This document shows, in pieces, positions 1 to 8,853 of a DNA stretch of 64,000 nt. A program made the position numbers and the translations under genes. Source of the DNA: Paraburkholderia guartelaensis. Lineage in GTDB: Bacteria; Pseudomonadota; Gammaproteobacteria; Burkholderiales; Burkholderiaceae. The notes under the pieces are model-generated. The model was not told the origin of the DNA. It was given only the letters and a program-made list of their open reading frames with translations, and made no database searches. The stretch spans positions 1 to 64,000 of the forward strand of contig NZ_SMOD01000002.1 in NCBI RefSeq assembly GCF_004353905.1, read 5' to 3'. Each line of letters starts with the position of its first letter. Position 1 is the stretch's first letter.

Positions 1-228
1 CTGCTGCAGACCCTCGTCCATCAACGCTACAAGCAACGCCGCAGCATCCTCGTCACGTCCAACCGCGTCGTCCAGGACTGGGGGCGCTACCTTCGCGACA
101 GCACCATGGCTTCGACGATCCTTGACCGTCTGCTGCATCGCTCCAAACTCCTCGAGTTTGAAGGCAAGAGCTATCGTCTCCGTGAAGCCGCTGCCAGGCT
201 TGCCGTCACTGAGGAATCCGACGCATAA
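1..228 (+). CDS. istB: IstB-like ATP-binding transposition helper (C-terminal part)
   Basis: This frame is open from the first base and ends with TAA at 226-228, giving 75 residues. It contains the typical late IstB segment: a strand ending in ILVTSNR, then a stretch around WGRYL, a DRLLHRS motif and a short tail with KSYRLREA. IstB is the AAA+ helper of the IS21 transposase and works with IstA in strand transfer and target choice. The Walker motifs lie upstream of the window, so activity cannot be judged. The element is inserted in, or abuts, the permease gene on the opposite strand. Confidence 0.85.
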   Translation: MLQTLVHQRYKQRRSILVTSNRVVQDWGRYLRDSTMASTILDRLLHRSKLLEFEGKSYRLREAAARLAVTEESDA

Positions 229-290
229 TCCGCTCGTCCTGCCTGGGGGAATTTAGCCGCCCACAAGTGGAGGAGTTTGAACTGCCCATC
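1..290 (+). mobile_element. Right-hand end of an IS21-family insertion sequence
   Basis: The window opens inside an insertion sequence. The reading frame at 1-228 is the C-terminal part of an IstB-type helper ATPase, which marks an IS21-family element. About 60 bp of non-coding sequence follow. The element's edge is placed near 288-292, because the permease reading frame on the other strand stops resembling a permease there. The transposase istA and the left end lie outside the window. I could not identify the terminal inverted repeat or the target duplication, so the edge is accurate only to about 10 bp. Confidence 0.75.
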
Positions 291-527
291 GGGGGCATAG
301 CACAACGCAGCAAATCCGCAGGCCAGTGCAGCAATGACGAACGATACGGTCAACGCCGGTCCGGCGGTGAGCGCACCGGTTCCCGTCAATACGAAAATTC
401 CGGTGCCGACGATCGCGCCGATCCCCATCAGGATCAGATCGAACGGACCAAGCACTTTCTTCAGGCCATGCGGTGCTTGGCTCGCAGCGACCATCGCCGC
501 GAGATCCTTGGTTCTAAACAAACTCAT
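288..527 (-). pseudogene. Amino-acid permease (APC family), N-terminal fragment cut by the insertion sequence
   Basis: Reading leftward from ATG at 525-527, after a good ribosome site (CTGGAGGAG), the protein starts MSLFRTKDL and runs into the first APC transmembrane segment. That segment contains the glycine-rich substrate-binding stretch GIGAIVGTGIF, and a second hydrophobic segment follows. Family similarity ends at about LCYA, near 290. The frame continues as unrelated residues encoded by the insertion sequence, so only about 80 of the usual 450-500 residues remain. This is the classic layout of a cationic or general amino-acid transporter broken by transposition. The rest of the gene may survive on the far side of the element. 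Confidence 0.8.
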
Positions 528-807
528 CCGACTCCTCCAGTTCTTTTGTATGGCTCGCAAGGGCCCGCTTCCGGGCCCCAGCCGTTCAGACATCGCAGAC
601 GCTATGCGGACGCCGCAAACCGCAGCGCGCCCCTCACCCGTCCGTTCTTGTCCGGTTAATGATCGTCGATAGTGTGGTTAAGAGGATTTCTCACCGATAA
701 GCTTTTCTGCGCTCAGGGTGAATATAATTAACCTGAACCGTCGAAGGAATGTCGGCGCACCGGCGTGCGCCCGTCGCAATGCCATAGGGCAATGGAGAGG
801 AGTGGAA
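528..807. promoter_or_regulatory. Divergent promoter region between the broken permease and the Lrp-type regulator
   Basis: This 280 bp stretch separates two divergently read genes. It has an AT-richer patch around 716-735 (AATATAATTAACC). An Lrp/AsnC regulator next to a divergent amino-acid permease usually controls it from such a region. I could not define an individual Lrp box. Confidence 0.45.
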
Positions 808-1266
808 ATGACAGATCTGGACGATACGGACAGGAAGATCCTGGAGTTGCTGCAAGTCGATGGCCGTCTGTCCAACGCGGAGATTGCGCAGAAGGTCGGC
901 TTGTCTGCGCCTGCCTGCTGGAAAAGATTGAAGCGGCTGGAGAAGCAGGTGATTCAGGGTTATCATGCGACGCTGAATCAGCGGGAACTGGGGCTAGGCC
1001 TCTTCGCGTTCATCAACATCATGCTCGACAGCCACTCGGAGAAGGCCATGCGCGCGTTCGAGTCAGGTGTGATGGCGCTGCCGAACGTGGTGGCGTGCCA
1101 CAACGTATCCGGCAAGTACGACTATCTGCTTCAGGTCGTCGTGCGCGATATGGAGTCGTTCCATCAGCTCGCGATGCACCGGATCCGCACGCTCGGCAAC
1201 ATCAAGGAGATGTACACGGGCTTCTCGTTGAAGGAGATCAAGCGCTCGACGAGCCTCCCGCTATGA
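808..1266 (+). CDS. Lrp/AsnC-family transcriptional regulator
   Basis: The protein has 152 residues. The start chosen is ATG 808, preceded by GGAGAGGAG. Upstream in-frame codons give an atypical leader. The N-terminal helix-turn-helix covers about residues 4-55 (TDRKILELL, NAEIAQKVGLS, WKRLKRLE). The C-terminal RAM/AsnC effector domain follows, with the conserved GKYDYLLQVVV strand. Such proteins form dimers or octamers and respond to amino acids. The position, divergent from an amino-acid permease, suggests the permease was its target. Because that gene is broken by the insertion sequence, the regulator may now be an orphan. Confidence 0.9.
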   Translation: MTDLDDTDRKILELLQVDGRLSNAEIAQKVGLSAPACWKRLKRLEKQVIQGYHATLNQRELGLGLFAFINIMLDSHSEKAMRAFESGVMALPNVVACHNVSGKYDYLLQVVVRDMESFHQLAMHRIRTLGNIKEMYTGFSLKEIKRSTSLPL

Positions 1267-1332
1267 GGACGGAGCCGGGCTGATCAACGCATATGAATGC
1301 GTCTACGCTGAATGTCGAATGCCGCGCCATGG

Positions 1333-2050
1333 CTACGCCTGTCCGATCCTGCTGCCGCAAGACTCGCGCACGACAAGCGGAACCGCCATCATCGAATGCA
1401 ATTCGTCTGGCCGTTCGCCAGCCATGAGGCGCACTAGCAGATCGGACGCCTCGCACGCCTGCTCATAAGGCGACGTCCGCATTGTCGTCAGTGGCGGCGT
1501 CGCAAAAGCGGCCAGCGGAATATCGTCATATCCGACCACAGCAACGTCATCGGGTATACGCAAGCCCGCCTTGCGCAAGGCGGCCATCGCACCGAACCCG
1601 ACGGTGTCGTTGCCTGCAAACAGTGCGGTAAAGGAAGGGCCGTGCTCGAGCATTGTGCTCATCGCGTCGTACCCGCTTTGTGCATTGAAGTTCGCGAAGC
1701 CGACACGCTCGGCTTCCGCGCCGAGACCGAACTCCCGCATGGCGTCGCGATAGCCGTAGAGGCGTTCCGTGACCCCGTGGTACGCATCGGATGCAAACCC
1801 GAGATAGGCGACTCGCTTGTGCCCAAGCGCGAGGAGATGCCGCGTTGCGACGCGCGACGCTTCGCGCATGTCGACGTCGATGCTATAGATGTTCGCGTGT
1901 TCGGCGAGCTTCGATCCAAAGACCACAAGCGGAAAGCCTTCGGACGCGAGACGCGCGAGGTGGACGTCATCGGAGCGCGGCGTATTGATGGCAATGAGTC
2001 CGTCGATACGGCGGCTGTCGACCAGTTCAATGAAGCCGCCACCCGAACGT
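1333..2050 (-). pseudogene. LacI-family regulator lacking its DNA-binding domain
   Basis: The minus-strand frame ends at 1333 and encodes about 238 residues of a periplasmic-binding-protein-like sugar-sensing domain. Typical LacI features are RRIDGLIAINT, LALGHKRVAYLGF, ALFAGNDTVGFGAMAAL and the late stretch DVAVVGYDDIPLA. The N-terminal helix-turn-helix and hinge (about 60-90 residues) are absent. Upstream of about 2050 the sequence instead matches the start of an enoyl-CoA hydratase read in the other direction. The remaining piece cannot bind operators. It is best read as the remnant of a deletion or rearrangement. The junction position is an estimate from where similarity changes. Confidence 0.8.
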
Positions 2051-2053
2051 CCC

Positions 2054-2736
2054 GGTTCGACGGCTTCCACGTCGAATTCAGTCCGAAGAACTCAAGTGCC
2101 GAAATCGTTCTCGACCGATCGCCCTTCAACCTGATGTCGCTGAAGCAATGCGAGCAAATACGTCACGTATTCGAGACTCTGGACGCTGACGCAGCCGTCC
2201 GCGTAATCGTGCTGCGCGGCGCGGGCGAACACTTCTCCAGCGGGAACTTCAAACACGAGTCTATCGGCGTCTCTACAGATCATGAGTCGAGGCTCGCGTG
2301 GGCGCTAAGCTCGCCGTCGCGTTGCAGTAAGCCGGTCATTGCCGCGACCAGGGGTTATTGCTTCGGCGCGGCGTTCGAGTTGTCCCTCGCGTGCGACCTT
2401 CGGTTAGCCACGGAAACGACACTTTACGGACTTCCCGAGCAGAACGCGGGCCGAGTCGTGGGCTTCGAAAGCGTGGCGTGCCTTCGTGGCTTGATCGGCA
2501 CCGGGCGTACCAGGGACATCGTCATGCGCTCCCGACTCATATGCGGGGTGCAGGCCTATGACTGGGGCATTGCCACTGAATTCGCGATGGACAGCGAACT
2601 CGAAGACGCAACGAATGCATTGGTTGCAGAACTGCTCGAGTTGCCGTCCGACAGGCAACGCGCAGCGAAAAAACTATTGAACAGCGCCGAGGCTGCACGG
2701 TTCTCTCTCGAGTTCGCGCTCGAGCATCACGGTTAG
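2054..2736 (+). pseudogene. Enoyl-CoA hydratase/isomerase (crotonase family), missing both ends
   Basis: From about 2054 the plus strand encodes a crotonase-fold protein: AEIVLDRSPFNLMSL, VRVIVLRGAGEHFSSGN, a conserved strand KPVIAATRGYCFGAAFELSLACD, and GLPEQ. The two usual acidic positions (FELSL, LPEQ) are kept. The family's glycine-rich motif after PEQ (usually like IPGSGG) reads VVGFES here, and the frame ends at 2736, about 30-40 residues short of the usual length. No start codon with a ribosome site exists at the proper place. The open frame runs back through the antisense strand of the LacI remnant only by chance. I call it a decayed gene, though a shortened expressed variant is possible. 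Confidence 0.7.
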
Positions 2737-2778
2737 CAGCGCATCAACGGTTTCGCCTTCGGCCTCACTTCATGCCAA

Positions 2779-3531
2779 TCAAACCTCATCTTCAGGCAGC
2801 TGGCACACCTGGTGATAAAAGGTCTGGATATCGGCGAAGTAAAACGGTCGGAACGCCCCGTAGACGTTTTTCCACTCCGGCATGTAGCTCAGGAGATGTT
2901 CTCTAAACGTAGTCGCAACGTCCGCGCTGAGGTCCTTGCGCACGATCAGGACGGCGGGCACGCAAGTATCATATTCGCCGATGACCTTCGTCGCCTGCAC
3001 GTTCGCGGGCGTCATCTTCCATACGTCTTCCAGAATCATCGTTGCGCGAATGGACTTCGCGACGACAGCATCGACCCGATCCTGCCATCCCGCCACCTGC
3101 TTGAGTTCGAAGAAAGTTTCAAGCTTTTTTCCTTTCTCGTTCAACATGATGGCGGGCGGAAAAAAACTGGAAGAACACGACCGGTTCAGGTATCCGTATG
3201 TCGATCCTTCAAGGTCGTCGAGGTTATTTGCCTGATCATCGTGACGCACCACCAGAAGCGTGCGTTGAGCGGGCTGGCCGGTGAACTTCGACGTGGCGAT
3301 GACCAGTCCGCGATAGTACGGGTTACCCTTTCTCATCATCACGCAGAAACCCGCGCCCGGAACATAGGCCATGTTCGGGCTGCCCGCTTCCAGCAGCCGG
3401 TTCATCGCCGGAATGTCCGTCGTCACCTCGGCGTTCATGCCGGCCTCTGACAACAGGCTTGTCCAGGGTTCTTCAGTAACGGGAAAGTCCAGATTCTTGT
3501 TCAGAAGAAACGTCAGATTCTGCTTTGCCAT
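2779..3531 (-). CDS. PhnD-like substrate-binding-fold protein without a signal peptide
   Basis: The protein has 250 residues. The start ATG at 3529-3531 follows AAAGGGTGG, and the longer frame upstream is rejected because it adds an Arg-rich leader with no ribosome site. The sequence fits the phosphate/phosphonate (PhnD-like) type 2 periplasmic binding fold: a first lobe with AYVPGAGFCVMMRKGN and TLLVVRHDD, then the hinge segment LDDLEGSTYGYLNRSCSSS. Relatives normally carry an export signal and work with an ABC permease. Here there is no leader and no ABC gene nearby. It may be a cytoplasmic sensor or binding protein, or an orphan. The ligand is unknown. Confidence 0.65.
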   Translation of the reverse strand: MAKQNLTFLLNKNLDFPVTEEPWTSLLSEAGMNAEVTTDIPAMNRLLEAGSPNMAYVPGAGFCVMMRKGNPYYRGLVIATSKFTGQPAQRTLLVVRHDDQANNLDDLEGSTYGYLNRSCSSSFFPPAIMLNEKGKKLETFFELKQVAGWQDRVDAVVAKSIRATMILEDVWKMTPANVQATKVIGEYDTCVPAVLIVRKDLSADVATTFREHLLSYMPEWKNVYGAFRPFYFADIQTFYHQVCQLPEDEV

Positions 3532-3716
3532 GGTGACCACCCTTTCTCTGCGAAGAACCGGCACAGCACGTCGCCGTCGGGCTGGATGAGCAAATGGACG
3601 TTGCGCTTCAATTGCCATCGTCTTTTACTGCGATCCAGGCCTTGTCATTCTAGGTGGATCGACAAAGCAGCGATGACGAGAAGAATAGGCTTTTTGCAGA
3701 AATGCACGTTTCCCAG

Positions 3717-5729
3717 CTATCTGGAAACGTAGGTATTCAAAGCGCTGACAAAGTGACGTATCGCCTGCGCGAGGTCGTCTTCGGCAACGCCGGCCGGTTG
3801 AGCCGCCGGCAATTGCCAGGTGGTCCGGGAGGTCAGCGCGTGCAACAGTTGGGCTGTCATCGCGTCATAGCCGTCAGCCCTCTGGCGATCAACCGCGCCC
3901 GGGTCTCCTTCTCGCAGGACCTCGAGCACCGCGGCAGCACCGCAAACCGAGCGCAAGGCCACGATGACCTCCCGCAGGTGCTCGAGCCACGCAGATCGCC
4001 AGCGCCCCTCGAGAAGCAGGCGCTCTCGCGCAGCTTCCAGGCGCGTGCTTGCGAGCCCGGCGTCTCGTTGCAGGTTATCGAGCGTGGTGGCCGAGCCGCC
4101 GTCCAGACGCAGCGCGGCTGAAGCGAAGCGCATGTTGGCAGAGATCGCCGCGGAAACCGCCGCCGTAAGCGTGTCGCTGCTCCGCTCGGGCCACAAGAGG
4201 AAGCTGGCCGCCACGCCCACAATGGCGCCAATGATTTCATTGACAAAGCGTGCAGCAATCAAGCCGCCAGTCGGGTGAATGAAGTCGGAAACCAGCATGA
4301 ACATGGGGCAGAGAAAGATCACGAACAAGCCGTAGCTCACGAGCCTCGAAGCAATGGCCGCAGCGGCAAGCGGCAGGATGGCGAGGAGCATGGCGCCAGG
4401 ACCCGGCAGCGTCGCCAGAAGCGCCGCGGCAATCAGTCCGCCAATGAGGCTGCCGATTGCTCTCTCCAGAACGCGCAGCCATGTGTTGGAGGAAATCGGT
4501 TGCGTCACGATGATTGCCGCGAGCGCGCCCCAATAAGCGAGCGTAACGTTTAGCCAGGTGCCAATGGCAAAAGCGATTACAGTCGCGATTGCAACTCTTA
4601 GCGCGTGGCGCCAAACGAGCGAATCCACGATCTGGCCGGTACGCGCTGCAGCGACCGGCAACGCGTTGCCGACTACGACTGAGGCTAAGCCGCCCGCAGC
4701 GAGGCGAACAATGGCGCTTGCGGCGAACGCCACGGCACGTACGACCACATCGTCCTCACCTGCGGCCTGGCGCACAAGGCTGTTCGACTGCATGACCACC
4801 GCGTCGGGAAGCGGACGATCCAGCAAGCCATGGGTGCTCACCTCCTGAAGCACCTCCTGCAGTCCTTGCAGCAGGTCGCGCGATTTCGCGTTGAGCGCCG
4901 CTTCGGACGTGCGCCGGGAATGACCGATGGCAATCAACGCGGAAAATATTCGGGCCGCCGTATCGATATATGGCCCGAGCCGCGATCCATTGCTGGTGTC
5001 GAGCGCCGCCAACGCCCTGCCCCGTTCGATAGACATGCGTACGCCGCGGCGATGCACGGTATCGAACTCCTCCCAACCGGTGACATTCGTGCCTGGGAGC
5101 GGATCCAGCGCCAGCAAAAAACCGGTCATGAGCTCCAGTCTTCCGAAGATCGTCGAAAGCATGAGATTGGCGGATTGCCGGAATGGAATTGGCCAGAGGA
5201 AGACACAGAACAGCATGGTCCAGGCGGAACCAAGCAAAAAATATCCGCCTAGTTCGAGTGCGCCGATCAACGGTCTGGCTAACGCAACGCCAATGACGAC
5301 GGCGAGCGAGGCAACGAGGCCCGCCTGCGTGGGCATCGGGCCAAGCGCCGGCTTATAGGATCGCGCCAGTCCGCACAGGAACACCAGGACAAACAACGTG
5401 ACGAGGCTCGCGAAATAACCCCAGCTCGCCGCACAGGCAGAGAGCGGCATGACAATGCCGCCCAGGATCGTGAAGGTGCCCGTCGCCTTGAGGCGCGCGG
5501 CTTTCTCCCCTTGGGGATCGCACAGGCAATTCCAGAAAGCCGCAACGGCGCCAAGCGCAACCTCGGGTCGTGCCAGCAGCATTGCCGCGGCCAGCATCGG
5601 CGCCATCGCCACGGCGGCGCGCACGCCCTCCGCAATCGCCACGCGCTCGGGCGTGACGGCGAAGACATGACCTTCCGCCCTGAAAGTTCGGCGACTGACG
5701 ATCGATACCAGCCTGGCAAGGTTGTCCAT
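3717..5729 (-). CDS. FUSC/aromatic-acid-exporter-type inner-membrane protein
   Basis: The protein has 670 residues with two blocks of hydrophobic segments (about residues 30-180 and 365-510), separated and followed by large cytoplasmic regions. This is the repeated layout of the FUSC family (AaeB, YccS). These proteins export aromatic carboxylic acids or other small toxic organics and often work with an HlyD-type adaptor and DUF1656 protein. No partner genes flank this copy, unlike the complete system at 44-49 kb. The ATG at 5729 has only a weak ribosome site, but it precedes the typical N-terminal cytoplasmic stretch. Confidence 0.8.
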   Translation of the reverse strand: MDNLARLVSIVSRRTFRAEGHVFAVTPERVAIAEGVRAAVAMAPMLAAAMLLARPEVALGAVAAFWNCLCDPQGEKAARLKATGTFTILGGIVMPLSACAASWGYFASLVTLFVLVFLCGLARSYKPALGPMPTQAGLVASLAVVIGVALARPLIGALELGGYFLLGSAWTMLFCVFLWPIPFRQSANLMLSTIFGRLELMTGFLLALDPLPGTNVTGWEEFDTVHRRGVRMSIERGRALAALDTSNGSRLGPYIDTAARIFSALIAIGHSRRTSEAALNAKSRDLLQGLQEVLQEVSTHGLLDRPLPDAVVMQSNSLVRQAAGEDDVVVRAVAFAASAIVRLAAGGLASVVVGNALPVAAARTGQIVDSLVWRHALRVAIATVIAFAIGTWLNVTLAYWGALAAIIVTQPISSNTWLRVLERAIGSLIGGLIAAALLATLPGPGAMLLAILPLAAAAIASRLVSYGLFVIFLCPMFMLVSDFIHPTGGLIAARFVNEIIGAIVGVAASFLLWPERSSDTLTAAVSAAISANMRFASAALRLDGGSATTLDNLQRDAGLASTRLEAARERLLLEGRWRSAWLEHLREVIVALRSVCGAAAVLEVLREGDPGAVDRQRADGYDAMTAQLLHALTSRTTWQLPAAQPAGVAEDDLAQAIRHFVSALNTYVSR

Positions 5730-5877
5730 GACACCATCGCTTTATGCAGACGTTGAACTGGGTGGCACAACACCTTCGAAGCGAAGCGCTCACTTTGCGC
5801 CCATCGTCAGCCACCTCGATGCGTTCATCCAGCTGTCATGCGCGAGCATCGTCGCGAAGCCGCAGCCTGGCGCGCTC

Positions 5878-5896
5878 GCGCGCTTTCGAAGCGCGC
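5878..5896. terminator. Perfect 8-bp GC-rich hairpin between fumarase and FUSC genes
   Basis: GCGCGCTT, a 3-base loop TCG, and AAGCGCGC form a perfect stem about 90 bp after the fumarase stop and 150 bp before the FUSC start, both on the minus strand. There is no T-tract on either side, so it could be a transcription-attenuating or mRNA-stabilising hairpin rather than a strong intrinsic terminator. Confidence 0.35.
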
Positions 5897-5987
5897 TTAG
5901 CGTAGCACGGAAAGCCGGACGATCCGCGAGCGCCTGCAGTGGCCTGGAGGCGTGTGGATCCGGCAGACGTTTCCCGTCATCGGCAGT

Positions 5988-7493
5988 CTATTGGTGCGCG
6001 ACGTACGGCCTCACCATCTTCTTGGGATCGACGATCTGGTCAAATTGCGCTTCAGTCACATAGCCGAGCTTCAAGGCCGCCTGCTTGAGCGTGAGATCGT
6101 TGTCGTATGCGTAGTGCGCGATCTTCGACGATTTGTCATAGCCGATAACCGGCGAAAGCGCAGTCACGAGCATCAGCGAACGATCGACGTCTTCCTGGAT
6201 CTTCTTCAGGTTCGGCTTCGTGCCTTCCACCAGAAACTTCCGGAAATTCGTGCATGAATCGCTCACGATAGCGATGGAGTGCATGATGTCGAAGATGATC
6301 AGAGGCTTGTAGACGTTCATCTCCAGATAGCCGCTTGCGCCGCCGATACCCGTTGCCACATCGTCGCCAATCACTTGCGTAGCGACCATCGCGAGCGCCT
6401 CGGCCTGCGTCGGGTTGACCTTCCCCGGCATGATCGACGAGCCTGGCTCGTTTTCGGGAATGATCAGTTCTGCGAATCCGGCGCGCGGCCCGCACGACAT
6501 CAGCCGAATGTCGTTGGCGATCTTGTAGAGGGAGCATGCGAGCGTGCGCATCGTGCCCGACAGATGGATGAGCGCATCGTGCGCGCCTTGCACGGTGAAC
6601 TTGTTCGGGGCCGTGACGAACGGAAGATTCGTCAAGCGGGCAATCTCGGCAGCGGCTGCGCCCGCGAATTCCGGCGTGGAATTCAGGCCCGTGCCGACCG
6701 CCGTGCCGCCGAGCGCAAGGCGATAAACGCCCTTCAGCGCGTCGTCGAGCCGCTCCAGATTATCGGTGAGCATGCCCTCGTAGCCGGACCACTCCTGACC
6801 CAGCGTGATCGGAGTCGCGTCCTGCATATGAGTCCGCCCGATCTTGACGATGTCTTTCCAGGCAATCGCTTTCACGCCAATCGCGTCGCGCAAGGCGGTA
6901 ACCGTCGGCGCGAGCCGCTCCTTGACATTGATTGCCGCTGCCATGTACATGGCGCTCGGAAACGAATCGTTCGACGATTGCGACATGTTCACATGATCGT
7001 TCGGATGCACGGGTGTCTTGCTGCCGAGCGGTGTGCCGGCGAGTTGACAGCAGCGATTCGATATCACCTCGTTGACGTTCATGTTGAACTGCGTACCGCT
7101 GCCGGTCATCCACACGTGCAGCGGAAACATGTCGTGATGCTGGCCGGCGAGTATCTCGTCGCATACCTTGACGATGAGATCGTGCTGAACCGCTCCGAGC
7201 CGCTGTTCCTTGAAATTGACGTTGGCTGCTGCCTTTTTCAGAATCGCGTAAGTGATGATCATTTCACGCGGTATCAGATCGTCGCCGATGCTGAAATGCT
7301 GAAGCGAGCGTTGGGTTTGTGCGCCCCACAGTTTGTCTGCCGGCACATTGACGACGCCAAGGCTGTCGCTTTCCTCACGAAAGCCCGCGGCCGGCTCCGG
7401 TTGCTCCGCGCCCCCGGCCGATACCCACGCGGAACTGCCGCCCACGGCGAGAGATGCGAGGAGCGTCGATTGCATCATTTGTCTGCGGTTCAT
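5988..7493 (-). CDS. fumC: Class II fumarate hydratase with an N-terminal Tat-like signal peptide
   Basis: The protein has 501 residues. Start ATG 7491-7493 follows AGAGGAAAGCAG. Residues from about 40 onward are a complete Fum[34 protein letters not shown], the helix with [30 protein letters not shown], and the family signature [13 protein letters not shown]. It interconverts fumarate and malate without an iron-sulfur cluster. Unusually, it begins [19 protein letters not shown] and continues to VSAGGA: a twin arginine, hydrophobic core and probable cleavage site. Bacterial FumC is normally cytoplasmic and starts near DSLG, so about 38 extra residues point to export. What the periplasmic substrate supply would be is not evident from neighbours. 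Confidence 0.85.
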   Translation of the reverse strand: MNRRQMMQSTLLASLAVGGSSAWVSAGGAEQPEPAAGFREESDSLGVVNVPADKLWGAQTQRSLQHFSIGDDLIPREMIITYAILKKAAANVNFKEQRLGAVQHDLIVKVCDEILAGQHHDMFPLHVWMTGSGTQFNMNVNEVISNRCCQLAGTPLGSKTPVHPNDHVNMSQSSNDSFPSAMYMAAAINVKERLAPTVTALRDAIGVKAIAWKDIVKIGRTHMQDATPITLGQEWSGYEGMLTDNLERLDDALKGVYRLALGGTAVGTGLNSTPEFAGAAAAEIARLTNLPFVTAPNKFTVQGAHDALIHLSGTMRTLACSLYKIANDIRLMSCGPRAGFAELIIPENEPGSSIMPGKVNPTQAEALAMVATQVIGDDVATGIGGASGYLEMNVYKPLIIFDIMHSIAIVSDSCTNFRKFLVEGTKPNLKKIQEDVDRSLMLVTALSPVIGYDKSSKIAHYAYDNDLTLKQAALKLGYVTEAQFDQIVDPKKMVRPYVAHQ

Positions 7494-7757
7494 CTGCTTT
7501 CCTCTTATGTGCAAATACAACCAACATTGCGATAGGCGATATCGCATGGTTCGACGCGTCTGCTGGCGCGACAGCAGGCGCTATCTAACCTGTCGAGGAA
7601 AGTATGGGACGGTTTCGCGCGTCGATCTTCCTGAAACGCACTGGAATTCAAGCTCGATCGCCACGCTGAAATCAAATCAGGAATGCGAGTGTGGCAAGGG
7701 CCACCGCGAACCCGCTCAAATGCCGGATTCGCGGCGGCCCCTTTCAGCAATGATGCA

Positions 7758-8599
7758 TCAATTGTCGAAGTCGGCCGAGAGGCTCAAATCGCGTTGGCTT
7801 TCGATATCCTTCGTGAGCTTCTGCAGATAATCGACGACCGTATTGAAGCCCCATGCGCCCAGCACCAGATGACGCGGCGCTTGCGTGTTGCGCGCGATGG
7901 CGATCATCGCTTCGCCGGCCGCCACCGGGTCGCCCGGTTGGGTGCCGCTCGTCTGCTTCGTGCCGGTGTGGCGCTTGCCTGCCGTTTCCGCGTAGTCGTC
8001 GATCTGGGTCAGCGTCTGGCGCAGCGAGCGCCCCGCCCAGTCGGTGCGGAACGGACCGGGCTCCACGCACGTCACGCCAATGCCAAGCGGCTCCAGTTCG
8101 GCGCGCAGCGAGTCGGACCAGCCCTCCACCGCGTGCTTCGAGGCGGCGTAGTAGCCCGACCCCGGAAAGCCGATCAGGCCGGCCACCGAGCTGATATTGA
8201 TGATGTTGCCGCTGCGTTGCGCGCGCATGAGCGGCAGCACGGCGCGGGTCATCGTAAAGAGGCCGAATACGTTGGCATCGAATTGTGCGCGAATCTCGGC
8301 ATCCACGCCTCAGCCGTGCTCTGATAGCCGTAGCCGGCATTGTTCACGAGCACATCGATACGGCCAAATTTCTCGCGCGTTGCCGCGACAGCCGCTTCGA
8401 TCTCGGCCGGCTTCGTGACATCGAGCGCAAGCGCCATGGCGCGGTCTTCCGCGCCGCTCACGATGTCGGCCACGCTCGAGACGTCGCGTGCCGTGACGAC
8501 GGCCCGCCAGCCTCGCTTGACGATCAGCGTGGCGAGCGCGCGTCCAAGGCCAGTCGAACAACCTGTGATGAACCAGACGGGGGTGTTTGATGATGACAT
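7758..8599 (-). pseudogene. Short-chain dehydrogenase/reductase interrupted by a one-base frameshift
   Basis: Two minus-strand frames make one SDR. The first (8599 to about 8309) has VWFITGCSTGLGRALA (Rossmann glycine motif) and DVLVNNAGYG. The second (about 8306 to 7758) has GNIINISSVAGLIGFPGSG followed by YYAASK, which supply the catalytic Ser, Tyr and Lys, and VEPGPFRTDW. Near 8304-8311 the text GAGGCGTGGATGCC would read on correctly (E-G-V-D-A-E-I) if one base were added after GAGG. So a single base was lost there, or it is a sequencing error. If real, the product stops after about 116 residues without the catalytic part. Confidence 0.8.
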
Positions 8600-8853
8600 G
8601 GTAGATCCCTAAAAAGACGTGCGAATGCTTCGTGATAAGGCAGGACTTTCGGGGCGTGCAAGCCGCCAACTCCTCGCGCCGGATGCTGTTTCACTCCGGC
8701 ATGGCGTCGCAGTATAGGAGTTCGCTTGCTTATCAAAAAGCAGCACAATCCGAATGCGCTATGCGATGAATTCGCATAATGCGCGACTAGAGATGCAGTG
8801 GGCAAGACGCAGTAAGGGCGCAGAGAGCGATCGGCAGCGCCCTTTGCATCGCC

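Noticed and set aside
6279..7535. 418-codon open frame antisense to fumC
   Set aside because: Composition is typical of a shadow frame, there is no ribosome site or domain, and the fumC frame is complete.
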